A stretch of 22,567 nucleotides of DNA from JBMDXB01 sp048594975 (GTDB lineage: Bacteria; Acidobacteriota; Vicinamibacteria; Vicinamibacterales; 2-12-FULL-66-21): positions 1-22,567 of the forward strand of contig JBMDXQ010000089.1 in NCBI GenBank assembly GCA_048594975.1, given 5' to 3'. The notes under the pieces are model-generated. The model searched no databases. It worked only from the letters and a program-made list of their open reading frames with translations, and was not told the origin of the DNA. The position numbers were made by a program, and so were the translations under genes. Below are positions 16,177-22,567 of this stretch, one piece after another; position 1 is the stretch's first letter, and each line of letters opens with the position of its first letter.

Positions 16177-17274
16177 TCACCCGAGCACCAGCGCACCGAA
16201 CCCCCAGCAGATCAGCGCATTGCCGGTTGCCATCACGAGGTCGTCCGTGCCCCGCGGCGAGTAGAGCTCGAGGACGGTGTTCGACGCGGCGATGACTACC
16301 GCCAGCGCCAGCCAGGGCGTCGGGAGCTGGTAGGAGAGCACGATCGCGAGGCAGAAGACCAGCGCGCCGGCAAACCCGGTGACGGTCCCGCCGACGGATT
16401 TGCGGTTCACGTCCCCGATACCGCGCACCCGGATCGTCTGCCGCCCGAACAGCGCGCCGCCGACCTCCGAGAGTGCGTCGGCGACGATGTACGAACCCCA
16501 GACGAGCGCGAACACGACGGCGAACTGCTCGGCCGGGAACACGGCGGCGAGCCGGCCGCCGATCGGCACGAGGACGAACTTGAAGGCCGTCCAGAGCGTG
16601 GAGATGAGCAGGCAGTTCGCGCGCGCCAGGACGCCGTCCATGACACGCGACTGGGGCCCGTAGAAGGCCCCGGCCAGGAAGCCGTCGCGATAGTAGAACG
16701 CCAGGAAGATCCAGTGCGTGAGGACCGCGTCGAACAGGTTCTCCTGCAGGAACATCGTCGCGAAGTTCTCGGGCCGCTGGGCGTCCACCTGCGTGAACAG
16801 GTAGTAGAAGCCCGCCGCGGCAAGCGTGATGAACCGGCCGCGGCGGCCGATCATGTCGGCGATGCGGATGCGGCGCTCGGAATACCGCGACACCAGGTCG
16901 GAGACCTCGTACGGCTGCGACATGCGCGAGGAGAACGCCTCGCGCCGCTCGGCTTTCGAGAACCCGACCAGCCAGGCGAGCAGCGCGGTCTTCACGCCGT
17001 ACCAGATGAACCCCCAGAGCACGTAGAAGAAGAGCACCCCGAACAGCACCCGCCCGACGTTCTCCCAACCGACCGTTACCGATCCGAAGAACACGGCATT
17101 CGTTCCGGTCAGGTAGACGACCAGCCAGAACGCCGTCAGCCCGACGTTGAACAGCAGGGCGCCCGTGAAGATGCGGTCGGCCGTGCGCCGCCGCTCGGCG
17201 AACGGCGCGATTGCCGGCGCGCCGCTCCCGGCGGCAGTGGCGACGGGCTGGGGCAGGGTCGTAGTGGACATCAT
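16177..17274 (-). CDS. polytopic membrane protein with dolichol/phytol-kinase-like (CTP-dependent lipid kinase) C-terminal half
   Basis: A 365-residue protein with about 8 membrane segments. The N-terminal half (LLFNVGLTAFWLVVYLTG; VLFGVLFFYVLWGFIWYGVK) matches no family I know. The C-terminal half has a pattern like dolichol kinase/SEC59 and CDP-diglyceride synthase-like proteins: VADALSEVGGALFGR (264-278), then NRKSVGGTVTGFAGAL (290-305), then NTVLELYSPRGTDDLVMATG (332-351). This corresponds to the family's GDxxAsxxGrxfGr, GKKsxEGS and ELlp...DNLtvp motifs. Such enzymes phosphorylate polyprenol or phytol using CTP at the inner membrane. The exact substrate is unknown, and E/N replacements in the motifs mean activity is not assured. 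The start is MMS at 17274 with GGGAG 8 bp upstream; the second ATG is equally possible. Confidence 0.6.
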   Translation of the reverse strand: MMSTTTLPQPVATAAGSGAPAIAPFAERRRTADRIFTGALLFNVGLTAFWLVVYLTGTNAVFFGSVTVGWENVGRVLFGVLFFYVLWGFIWYGVKTALLAWLVGFSKAERREAFSSRMSQPYEVSDLVSRYSERRIRIADMIGRRGRFITLAAAGFYYLFTQVDAQRPENFATMFLQENLFDAVLTHWIFLAFYYRDGFLAGAFYGPQSRVMDGVLARANCLLISTLWTAFKFVLVPIGGRLAAVFPAEQFAVVFALVWGSYIVADALSEVGGALFGRQTIRVRGIGDVNRKSVGGTVTGFAGALVFCLAIVLSYQLPTPWLALAVVIAASNTVLELYSPRGTDDLVMATGNALICWGFGALVLG

Positions 17275-17310
17275 AGTGCACGCTCCCGTCGTGCTCGGCC
17301 GCGTCTCGTT

Positions 17311-17348
17311 CCTTCATGTCTTAGACGAGCCTTCATGTCTTAGACGAG
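17311..17348. repeat. perfect tandem duplication of a 19-bp unit containing a GTCTTAGAC palindrome
   Basis: CCTTCATGTCTTAGACGAG occurs at 17311-17329 and again, with no spacer, at 17330-17348. Each copy holds the odd-length palindrome GTCTTAGAC. The pair lies 37-74 bp upstream of the start of the lipid-kinase-like gene, so it could be a double operator for that promoter, or the duplication could mark the edge of an inserted element. The repeat itself is certain; its role is not. Confidence 0.85.
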
Positions 17349-17368
17349 CGCCAGCGGTGCCGCATCGA

Positions 17369-17449
17369 CACGTGTTGCGCTACTTGAACATGACGGACGA
17401 GGAACTGCGTAAGGGGCTGGAGGTCAGCTGGAAAGGACGGACGGTGTAG
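17369..17449 (+). pseudogene. probable C-terminal remnant of a tyrosine recombinase (integrase)
   Basis: The last 26 residues of an open frame, HVLRYLNMTDEELRKGLEV and then SWKGRTV before TAG, resemble the extreme C-terminus of tyrosine recombinases, where the catalytic Tyr sits in a TxxRYLxxTDEELRKGL-like context. Here the Tyr of LRYLNMT would be the nucleophile. Nothing upstream in the frame continues the match, so only the tail survives, beginning just after the 19-bp tandem repeat. It ends about 65 bp before a tRNA 3' fragment and points toward it, which is the usual arrangement of an integrase next to its attachment site. The match is from memory and short. Confidence 0.45.
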
Positions 17450-17479
17450 GCCGTCGCGGGAGTCAGAATGCGTGACGGG

Positions 17480-17499
17480 GTGTCACACCTGTGTTACAC
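17480..17499. repeat. paired 9-bp sites GTGTCACAC / GTGTTACAC
   Basis: GTGTCACAC (17480-17488) and GTGTTACAC (17491-17499) lie one helical turn apart (11 bp), between the integrase tail and the tRNA fragment. Paired near-palindromic sites in this place suit recombinase or excisionase arm sites. The assignment is inference. Confidence 0.4.
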
Positions 17500-17514
17500 G
17501 GCGCTGGGAAAAGT

Positions 17515-17626
17515 GGCGCGCCACGGCAGGATTCGAACCTGCGCCCCCCGGATTAGAAGGCGAAATACATGTGGATGAACTGAAGGTGTATCAATGACTT
17601 ACAGACGGTGCCATGCCAAGGTGCCA
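17515..17626 (-). other. attachment-type module 1: tRNA-Arg(TCT) 3' half plus arm sequence
   Basis: On the minus strand, CTTCTAATCCGG (anticodon loop with TCT and the 3' stem strand) is followed by a T-arm GCAGG-TTCGAAT-CCTGC and an acceptor strand CGTGGCG. The 5' half of a tRNA is absent: before CTTCTAA the sequence is ATTTCGC, which breaks the anticodon stem. This is the structure left when an element integrates at the anticodon loop of a tRNA gene. On the plus strand, TTAGAAGGCGAAAT (17553-17566) is followed 54 bp later by GGTGCCATGCCAAGGTGCCA (17607-17626). The same pieces occur at the same spacing in module 2 (21009-21118). Confidence 0.75.
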
Positions 17627-17660
17627 CGCAAGGATGTCGGTTCCCTGAGCCGCACGTGTG

Positions 17661-17760
17661 TCAAGCGACGTCAATTCCGGGCTGGTACGCGCGCCTTTCC
17701 CGGCTTGCGCGTCTCGCGCTGAAGACGCGGACCACTTCGCCATCGCCCGACCTCCTGATG
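17661..17760 (-). pseudogene. BrnT-like toxin C-terminal remnant
   Basis: In one minus-strand frame, ending at the TGA at 17661-17663, the sequence reads RSGDGEVVRVFSARRASRER followed by RAYQPGIDVA. The phrase VRVFSARRASRERRAY closely follows the C-terminal signature of BrnT ribonuclease toxins (RIISARKATRRERRLYE). The frame has no start or N-terminal half of the family (about 90 residues expected), so this is a fragment. An overlapping ORF in another frame has a good AGGAGG and an ATG at 17744 but no recognisable product; I favour the BrnT-like frame. No BrnA antitoxin is seen. Confidence 0.4.
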
Positions 17761-17881
17761 TGTACGCGGTGAATTGAATCTTTCGATCCCCGGACATATA
17801 CTGCGCGCTGTCGAAGCCTCTAATCATTCGATTCATTCCTGTTGAAGACGTCACGCCTCGTTCTTCAAGGGAGGACCACCG

Positions 17882-20692
17882 ATGGCTCGCCTTTTGATCG
17901 TCGGTGTTTTTGCTGTGGCTTTGATGGCTCCTGCGCCGAGTCCCTTGGCCAGGATCGTGTTGGACATCAACACTACCGTCTCGGGAGCCAGCTCGTTTCC
18001 TGCAAGCTTGACGGGACTTGACGGGATCGTCTATTTCAGCGCCGACGATGGCGCGAACCGTTCCGAACTCTGGCGCTCCGACGGTACCGCTGGCGGCACT
18101 TGGCTCGTTCAAGACATCTATCCAGCGTCAGCCTCGAACCCCGGACCGTTTGCCACAGCAGGCGGCGTCCTCGTCTTTCCCGCCACCGATCCCAGGGGCC
18201 GCCACGTGTGGCGAAGTGATGGCACCGCCGGCGGAACCGTTCTTCTCAAGCAATTCGTGACGTCACCTTTTTCGCTCGTTTCCGTCGGTCAGGTTGCGTT
18301 TTTTGCCGCAGACGCCGGCGACACCGGCGCCGAGCTCTGGAAGACCGATGGCACCGCGGCTGGCACGATCCTCGTCAAGGATATTCGCCCGGGCCCCGCG
18401 GGTTCCGCGATTGGTAGCCTCACTAACGTGAATGGCACTGCTTTCTTCTCAGCCGATGACGGCATCAACGGGACCGAGCTCTGGAAATCGGATGGCACTG
18501 CGGCAGGCACGGTCATGGTCAAGGACATCAACAGCGGCGTCCTTGCCTCCAGCCCGCAGTTCCTCACGAATGTCAATGGGACGCTGTTCTTCACTGCAAT
18601 CGACCCCGCCACCGGACAGGAGCTCTGGAAGAGCGACGGGACGGCCGCGGGAACAGTTCTCGTAGCCGACACGAACCCGGGTCCCGTTTCTTCTGCGACG
18701 CAGCGGCTCACCGCCGTGGGCGGCACGCTGTTTTTTACCGCGAACGATGGCGTTCACGGCCAAGAGCTCAGGAAGTCTGACGGTACGAGCGGGGGCACGG
18801 TCCTCGTCAAGGATTTGAATCCAGGACCCGGCAGTGGTTCGTATGGCTTTGCGTTCGCCGGCGTCGGCTCGAATCTTTTCTTCGTGTTCACCAATCCCGC
18901 AACTGGCTCCGGCGCCGAGCTCTGGAAGTCTGACGGAACCGAAGCCGGAACCCAGATGGTGAAAGACATCAACCCTGGCGCTGCGTCTTCGTTTCCCGGC
19001 TCGTTCACCGCCGCGTTCGGGAAGCTCTTTTTTCAGGCGAACGACGGTGCCTCCGGCAGCGAACTTTGGTCGAGCGACGGCACCGAAGAGGGAACCTCCC
19101 GGATTCGTGACATCAACCCTGGCGCCGCGTCCTCCAACGCAGCCGGAATCACGCTGGTCGGCGCAACGATCTTCCTGAGTGCGCAGACGTCGAACGGACG
19201 CGAGTTGTGGACGACCGACGACACGGAAGCGGGAACCATCGAAATCCGTGACATCAACCTGGGCGCGGGTTCGGGCGCCTCGTCTTCGCTCTTTGCTTTC
19301 GAGAGAACTGTCCTCTTCCTCGGCGACAACGGCGCTAACGGCAGCGAGCTATGGCGCAGCGATGGCACTGCGCTCGGCACGGCAATGGTGAAGGACATCC
19401 TGCCTGGCGCCGCTTCCTCAAACATTGGCGGGCTGACTCGCGTCGGCAACTCCGTTTTCTTCCGTGCCTGTTCCGGACCGTCCGCATTCAATGATTGTGA
19501 ACTTTGGAAAACGGATGGAACGCGATCCGGCACTGTCCGCGTCAAGGATGTCGCTCCTGGTGTGGCGTCCTCGAACCCGGATGGACTCACCGAGGTCAGT
19601 GGTACGTTGCTCTTTTCCGCCACTGTACTCGAAGGCAGTACCCTCGTGCGCCGCCTTTGGAGGAGCGACGGTACCGAAGGCGGAACCGTTCAGGTCAGCA
19701 GCCTGCCGGCCTCCCCAACCAACCTGGTCCATCTCAATGGAGTGCTGTACTTCTCTGCCGGGGGACCAGGGGGAACCGAGCTGTGGAAGAGCGATGGAAG
19801 TGCCGCGGGCACCGCGGTCGTCAAGGACATCCGGCCGGGGCCATTGTCATCCAGTCCCAGTGCGCTGAGGGCTGCCGGCGACATCATCTTCTTCACTGCT
19901 GACGACGGGATCAACGGCCGCGAACTCTGGCGCACCGACGGTACCGCAGAGGGGACTGCGCTCGTCCAGGACACCAATCCGGGTCCGAGTTCCACGACGT
20001 TCGGACTCGATTTCGTGGTGAACAACACCGTCCTCTACTACGTCGTTCGTCTCCCAGCCACCGGCTTCGAGCTGTGGAGGTCCGACGGCACAGATACCGG
20101 TACATCCCTGGTCAAAGACATCAACCCTGGGCCCGCCTCCTCATTCCCCTCGAACCTCACTTTCGTAGGCGGGCTCCTCTACCTCGATGCGCTTGAGTCT
20201 CTGACCGGTTTCGAACTCTGGAGAAGCGACGGCACGGAATCAGGCACTATCCTCGTCCAGGACACGAATCCGGGAGACGCTTCCGGCCGGAGCTTTATCG
20301 TCGGTCCACGTAGTCTCTCCGACGGTGGCCGTGCCGTCCTGTTCAGCGCGAGCGACGGGCTCACGGGGCTCGAACTCTGGAAGACCGATGACCGTGACAA
20401 CACCTTTTTCCTCGGGGAAATCGCGCCCGGTCCCGGCTCCTCGGCTCCCGAGGTCTTTACGCGAGCCGCGAATTTCGTCTTCTTCACGGCCAACGACAAT
20501 ACTCGTGGCCGTGAACTCTGGATTGTTCCTGCCTTCACCCTGGATCTCCCCGAGCCACCGGTCACCCACCTGCCGGACGGCTTCCACAGCGTCAGACTCC
20601 GGCAGGGTGTTCCTCTCTTCGTCTACGAGCTCCTGGAGTCCGCACCAAACAACATCTCCAGCGACCCCGACTATCCCGAGCCGGAACCCTGA
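17882..20692 (+). CDS. secreted ELWxxDGT-repeat protein
   Basis: A 936-residue protein made almost wholly of about 17-18 repeats of roughly 47-55 residues. Each centres on ELWxxDGTxxGTxxVKDINPGxxSS (for example ELWKSDGTAAGTVMVKDI) followed by a short beta-rich stretch such as VNGTLFFTANDG. The ELWxxDGT repeat family is widespread in myxobacteria, Bacteroidetes and Acidobacteria, probably forms beta-propeller-like surface structures, and has no established function. The N-terminus MARLLIVGVFAVALMAPAPS is a signal peptide. The last about 45 residues (EPPVTHLPDGFHSVRLRQGV onward) leave the repeat and are not an obvious sorting domain. The start ATG at 17882 has AGGGAGG 7 bp upstream. Several units are degenerate (ELRKSDGT, ELWTTDDT, ELWKTDDRD). 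Codon use looks less GC-biased at third positions than in neighbours, and attachment-type modules lie on both sides, suggesting acquired cargo. Confidence 0.9.
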   Translation: MARLLIVGVFAVALMAPAPSPLARIVLDINTTVSGASSFPASLTGLDGIVYFSADDGANRSELWRSDGTAGGTWLVQDIYPASASNPGPFATAGGVLVFPATDPRGRHVWRSDGTAGGTVLLKQFVTSPFSLVSVGQVAFFAADAGDTGAELWKTDGTAAGTILVKDIRPGPAGSAIGSLTNVNGTAFFSADDGINGTELWKSDGTAAGTVMVKDINSGVLASSPQFLTNVNGTLFFTAIDPATGQELWKSDGTAAGTVLVADTNPGPVSSATQRLTAVGGTLFFTANDGVHGQELRKSDGTSGGTVLVKDLNPGPGSGSYGFAFAGVGSNLFFVFTNPATGSGAELWKSDGTEAGTQMVKDINPGAASSFPGSFTAAFGKLFFQANDGASGSELWSSDGTEEGTSRIRDINPGAASSNAAGITLVGATIFLSAQTSNGRELWTTDDTEAGTIEIRDINLGAGSGASSSLFAFERTVLFLGDNGANGSELWRSDGTALGTAMVKDILPGAASSNIGGLTRVGNSVFFRACSGPSAFNDCELWKTDGTRSGTVRVKDVAPGVASSNPDGLTEVSGTLLFSATVLEGSTLVRRLWRSDGTEGGTVQVSSLPASPTNLVHLNGVLYFSAGGPGGTELWKSDGSAAGTAVVKDIRPGPLSSSPSALRAAGDIIFFTADDGINGRELWRTDGTAEGTALVQDTNPGPSSTTFGLDFVVNNTVLYYVVRLPATGFELWRSDGTDTGTSLVKDINPGPASSFPSNLTFVGGLLYLDALESLTGFELWRSDGTESGTILVQDTNPGDASGRSFIVGPRSLSDGGRAVLFSASDGLTGLELWKTDDRDNTFFLGEIAPGPGSSAPEVFTRAANFVFFTANDNTRGRELWIVPAFTLDLPEPPVTHLPDGFHSVRLRQGVPLFVYELLESAPNNISSDPDYPEPEP

Positions 20693-21008
20693 TCGGTGCA
20701 GGCCAAGAACCTAACGCTCGTATTCCGCGTCACTTCGATACGACACGGCGCGGCGACCGCTTACTTGAATCGGAAAGTTAAACGATCTGTCGCCATGTGG
20801 CGATCAATCCGTCGACGCTTTGGTTCGAACGAGCGGTGCCATGCCATCGGACCACGCCGATACATCGGAGAGGCATTTGCAGCTCCCGATTGTCCGGTTT
20901 CCCGCGAGATCCTGCGCGCCCGGCACAAACGCGCAGCGTTTCAGCCGATGCTCCGAGCGTGTCGCTCGCTTACAACATTTGCGATTTTCCTCAGGAATTT
21001 CGTCGAAA
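20693..21008. other. non-coding stretch after the ELWxxDGT gene, with hairpin and a partial arm sequence
   Basis: No convincing gene is present. A hairpin CGAGCG-tgt-CGCTCG (20954-20968) is followed by an AT-richer stretch (TTACAACATTTGCGATTTTC), a possible terminator. GGTGCCATGCCA at 20835-20846 repeats the first 12 bases of the arm sequence of the two attachment modules, but no tRNA fragment lies 54 bp before it, so it may be a third, decayed copy. An ORF crossing into the tRNA fragment ends ARQDSNLRPPA, which is antisense tRNA sequence and not protein. Confidence 0.4.
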
Positions 21009-21118
21009 GCGCGCCCGGCAGGACTCGAACCTGCGACCCCCGGCTTAGAAGGCGAAATTCCTATGACGGAAGTGCCTCGCGTTCAAGAGCTTACGCGGGG
21101 TGCCATGCCCAGGTGCCG
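21009..21118 (-). other. attachment-type module 2: tRNA-Arg(TCT) 3' half plus arm sequence
   Basis: On the minus strand, CTTCTAAGCCGG is followed by GGGTC, the T-arm GCAGG-TTCGAGT-CCTGC and the acceptor strand CGGGCGC, an excellent 3' half of a tRNA-Arg(TCT). The 5' side reads ATTTCGC, exactly as in module 1, so no complete tRNA is present. On the plus strand, TTAGAAGGCGAAAT (21045-21058) is followed by CTTAC at +45 and GGTGCCATGCCCAGGTGCCG at +54 (21099-21118); module 1 has CTTAC at +45 and an 18/20 match at +54. This copy keeps the better tRNA match, so it may be the younger of the two. Confidence 0.78.
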
Positions 21119-21119
21119 T

Positions 21120-21430
21120 GCCGACGCGGAACGAGACGGCCTCCTTCACGCGACGTGCTTCCCGATATCCTCGGCCAACACCTTCGTCGATCAACGTCTC
21201 GTAGCCGCCTCTTCGCCACTTCGCCTCCCTGCGGTACCGAGCCAGGACGGCTGGATCCGTGCGTTCGTCCCCTCGATGCCGTCGAGGCGTGGCGTTCCGG
21301 CGGTCCGCAGGGCGAAATCCTTGCCGAGAATCTGCGCTGGGGTGTAGGCGCTGGCCCGAGCGTGCGATAGCACCTCCTCCACGGCGAGCACCGCCGACAC
21401 AGCGAACGCGTCGCCGTCGCTCGAACTTGC
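21120..21430 (-). pseudogene. decayed unknown ORF next to attachment module 2
   Basis: Protein-like sequence is spread over two minus-strand frames. One (ending about 21250) reads AVLAVEEVLSHARASAYTPA and then QILGKDFALRTAGTPRLDGI. The other continues, after a one-base slip at the run of G near 21270, as DPAVLARYRREAKWRRGGYE and TLIDEGVGRGYREARRVKEA. Together they would make a helical protein of about 110 residues. I do not recognise it; the Lys/Arg-rich helical end could be that of a small DNA-binding or antitoxin protein, but this is a guess. No start codon with a ribosome binding site was found. Confidence 0.3.
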
Positions 21431-21488
21431 AGGTTCATTGGGCTGACGGCTTGAGCCGGCAGCAGCCGTGAGAAAGGCCGACTACCCG

Positions 21489-22567
21489 TTACTGGAGCCC
21501 TACGCGGCGAAGCAACTCGGCGAACCGCGGGTCATTGCGCAGCGGGTCGTAGAGTGGGTGCGTTCTCAGAGACTGTACGATGTTCGAACGTTCGTCATAG
21601 GCGCGCTCCAGCGCGGCGAACGCGCGATCGCGGTCGTCGAGCCCAACATAGGCATGGACGAACGGGGCCGGCGGCACATAGCCGACGCGCTGGCGCTGCT
21701 GCAACTCGTCGACGATCCGCTGCGCGTCGCTGCGGCGGCCGGCGCGCCCGTAAGCTCTCGCCAGGAGCCCAAGCTCCGCCGGATTGCGATTCCGCAGCAC
21801 CACGGCACGCTCGAGCACCTGGATGGCTTCATCGACGCGCGACGAGTCGATCAACGCAAAGCTCAGAAACCACAGGGCGGCCGGGTGATCAGGTTCTACT
21901 GCGAGCACTGTTCGCAGCTCACGAAGGGCGTCGTCGTACCGACGCGCGTGATACAACAGCCATCCCAGAGCAACCGTCCGCTGCGCGGACAGCGAATCCA
22001 GCTCTCGGGCGCGGCGCTGGTATGCCAGGCCCTCTTCCGTACGCCCACGGCACACGAGTAATCCCGCGTACCCTGCGTGTGCCACGGCATCGCTCGGGTC
22101 GATCTCGATGGCGCGCCGGTAGGCGGCCTCGGCTTCCTGCCATCGCCACTCCTGCTGGTGGGCGCGGGCAAGAACGGCGTGCGCCCGTGCGACGTGTGGG
22201 TCGATCTCCAAGGCACGGCTCGCCGCAGCGATCGCCTTGGGGCGTGTCTCGGCGACCGGTAGGACACCAACCGACGTGCCACCCAGGGCCTGGTACGCGG
22301 CGGCGAGATGGGCGTACGCCGGGGCGAATGATGGATCGCGGGCCGTGGCCTTCTCGAACTCGCTCACCGCGGCTTCGACGCTCTCGCGCCCGTGGTTCAG
22401 ATGGAACAGTCCTTTCAGGTAGCTTTCGTAGGCTTCCGGCACGACGGTGCGCCTCTTTGACAGACGCGCGTGCTCGCCGGGCGTCATGGTGGCGCCAACC
22501 TCCCGCGCGATGATCCGCGCCACTTCGCTCTGAAGCGCCAGCACATCGCCAAGCTCCCGGTCGTACG
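21489..22567 (-). CDS. TPR-repeat protein, C-terminal part (5' end outside window), likely signalling protein output region
   Basis: The frame is open to the window edge; about 359 residues are visible. It begins ELGDVLALQSEVARIIAREV and TMTPGEHARLSKRR, the linker seen after the TolB-like/peptide domain of acidobacterial winged-helix regulators and Ser/Thr kinases. YESYLKGLFHLNHG and EAAVSEFEKATARDPSFAPA follow. At least seven TPR units are visible, with typical A-Y-A-L/A-P spacing (YAHLAAAYQALG; AHAVLARAHQQEWRWQEAEA; AYRRAIEIDPSDAVAHAGYA; LGWLLYHARRYDDALRELRT). The end, LRTHPLYDPLRNDPRFAELL, is standard for this group. TPR arrays mediate protein contacts. Whether the missing N-terminus is a kinase, a winged-helix or an adenylate cyclase domain cannot be told from here. 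Confidence 0.85.
   Translation of the reverse strand, partial: YDRELGDVLALQSEVARIIAREVGATMTPGEHARLSKRRTVVPEAYESYLKGLFHLNHGRESVEAAVSEFEKATARDPSFAPAYAHLAAAYQALGGTSVGVLPVAETRPKAIAAASRALEIDPHVARAHAVLARAHQQEWRWQEAEAAYRRAIEIDPSDAVAHAGYAGLLVCRGRTEEGLAYQRRARELDSLSAQRTVALGWLLYHARRYDDALRELRTVLAVEPDHPAALWFLSFALIDSSRVDEAIQVLERAVVLRNRNPAELGLLARAYGRAGRRSDAQRIVDELQQRQRVGYVPPAPFVHAYVGLDDRDRAFAALERAYDERSNIVQSLRTHPLYDPLRNDPRFAELLRRVGLQ

Noticed and set aside
16060..17343. 427-codon plus-strand ORF
   Set aside because: It runs antisense to the lipid-kinase-like protein and has shadow composition; its start lies in repeat block B.
17591..18112. 173-codon minus-strand ORF over the ELWxxDGT start
   Set aside because: Half of it is antisense to the signal-peptide and first repeats of a clear gene, and it uses a different frame from the BrnT-like remnant.
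20797..21048. ORF ending ARQDSNLRPPA
   Set aside because: This ending is the well-known false peptide read from the antisense of a tRNA 3' end; it overlaps attachment module 2.
21009..21058. A complete tRNA-Arg gene
   Set aside because: Only the anticodon loop to acceptor 3' strand is present; there is no D-arm or 5' acceptor strand upstream on the minus strand. The same holds for 17515-17566.

Overview
The window is GC-rich DNA, almost certainly chromosomal, from a soil-type acidobacterium, probably of the Vicinamibacteria type. This rests on gene content, not a marker gene: a PadR regulator paired with an ADOP-type FtsX/MacB permease, a second decayed ADOP permease, a DUF1684 protein, separate LigD-type ligase and polymerase genes, and an ELWxxDGT-repeat protein. 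No rRNA or intact tRNA is present.

Layout. 1-618 (+) is the C-terminal part of an S41 peptidase. 619-7516 (-) is a co-directional run: DUF1684 lipoprotein-like protein, PadR regulator, ADOP permease, a secreted two-domain protein of unknown role, then ATP-dependent DNA ligase and LigD-type polymerase as two genes overlapping by GTGA. 7616-8800 (+) is an MFS transporter, convergent with a large polytopic GT-C-like membrane protein (8940-10979, -). The latter is divergent from an outer-membrane beta-barrel of the alginate-export type (11015-12496, +), so the pair may handle a surface glycan. 12532-13708 is a broken ADOP permease. 13723-15162 (-) is a secreted beta-propeller protein. 15464-15874 (-) is a small membrane-anchored helical protein, flanked on both sides by long imperfect inverted repeats built from GTCAGR/GACTCY hexamers. 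16177-17274 (-) is a polytopic protein whose C-terminal half resembles dolichol/phytol kinases (CTP-dependent lipid kinases).

From about 17300 to 21450 the sequence looks like a mobile-element scar field. It holds a tandem 19-bp duplication, a likely tyrosine-recombinase C-terminal remnant, two copies of an attachment-type module (3' half of a tRNA-Arg(TCT) gene plus arm sequences at identical spacing), toxin-like or decayed ORF remnants beside each module, and one large intact gene between them: a secreted 936-residue ELWxxDGT-repeat protein. The window ends with the C-terminal part of a TPR protein (21489-22567, -), probably the output half of a signalling protein.

The best candidates for something undescribed are the paired tRNA-Arg attachment modules bracketing the ELWxxDGT gene, and the two hexamer-based inverted-repeat blocks bracketing the small membrane protein. 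A short repeat-like insertion inside the DNA ligase coding sequence is a third point of interest.
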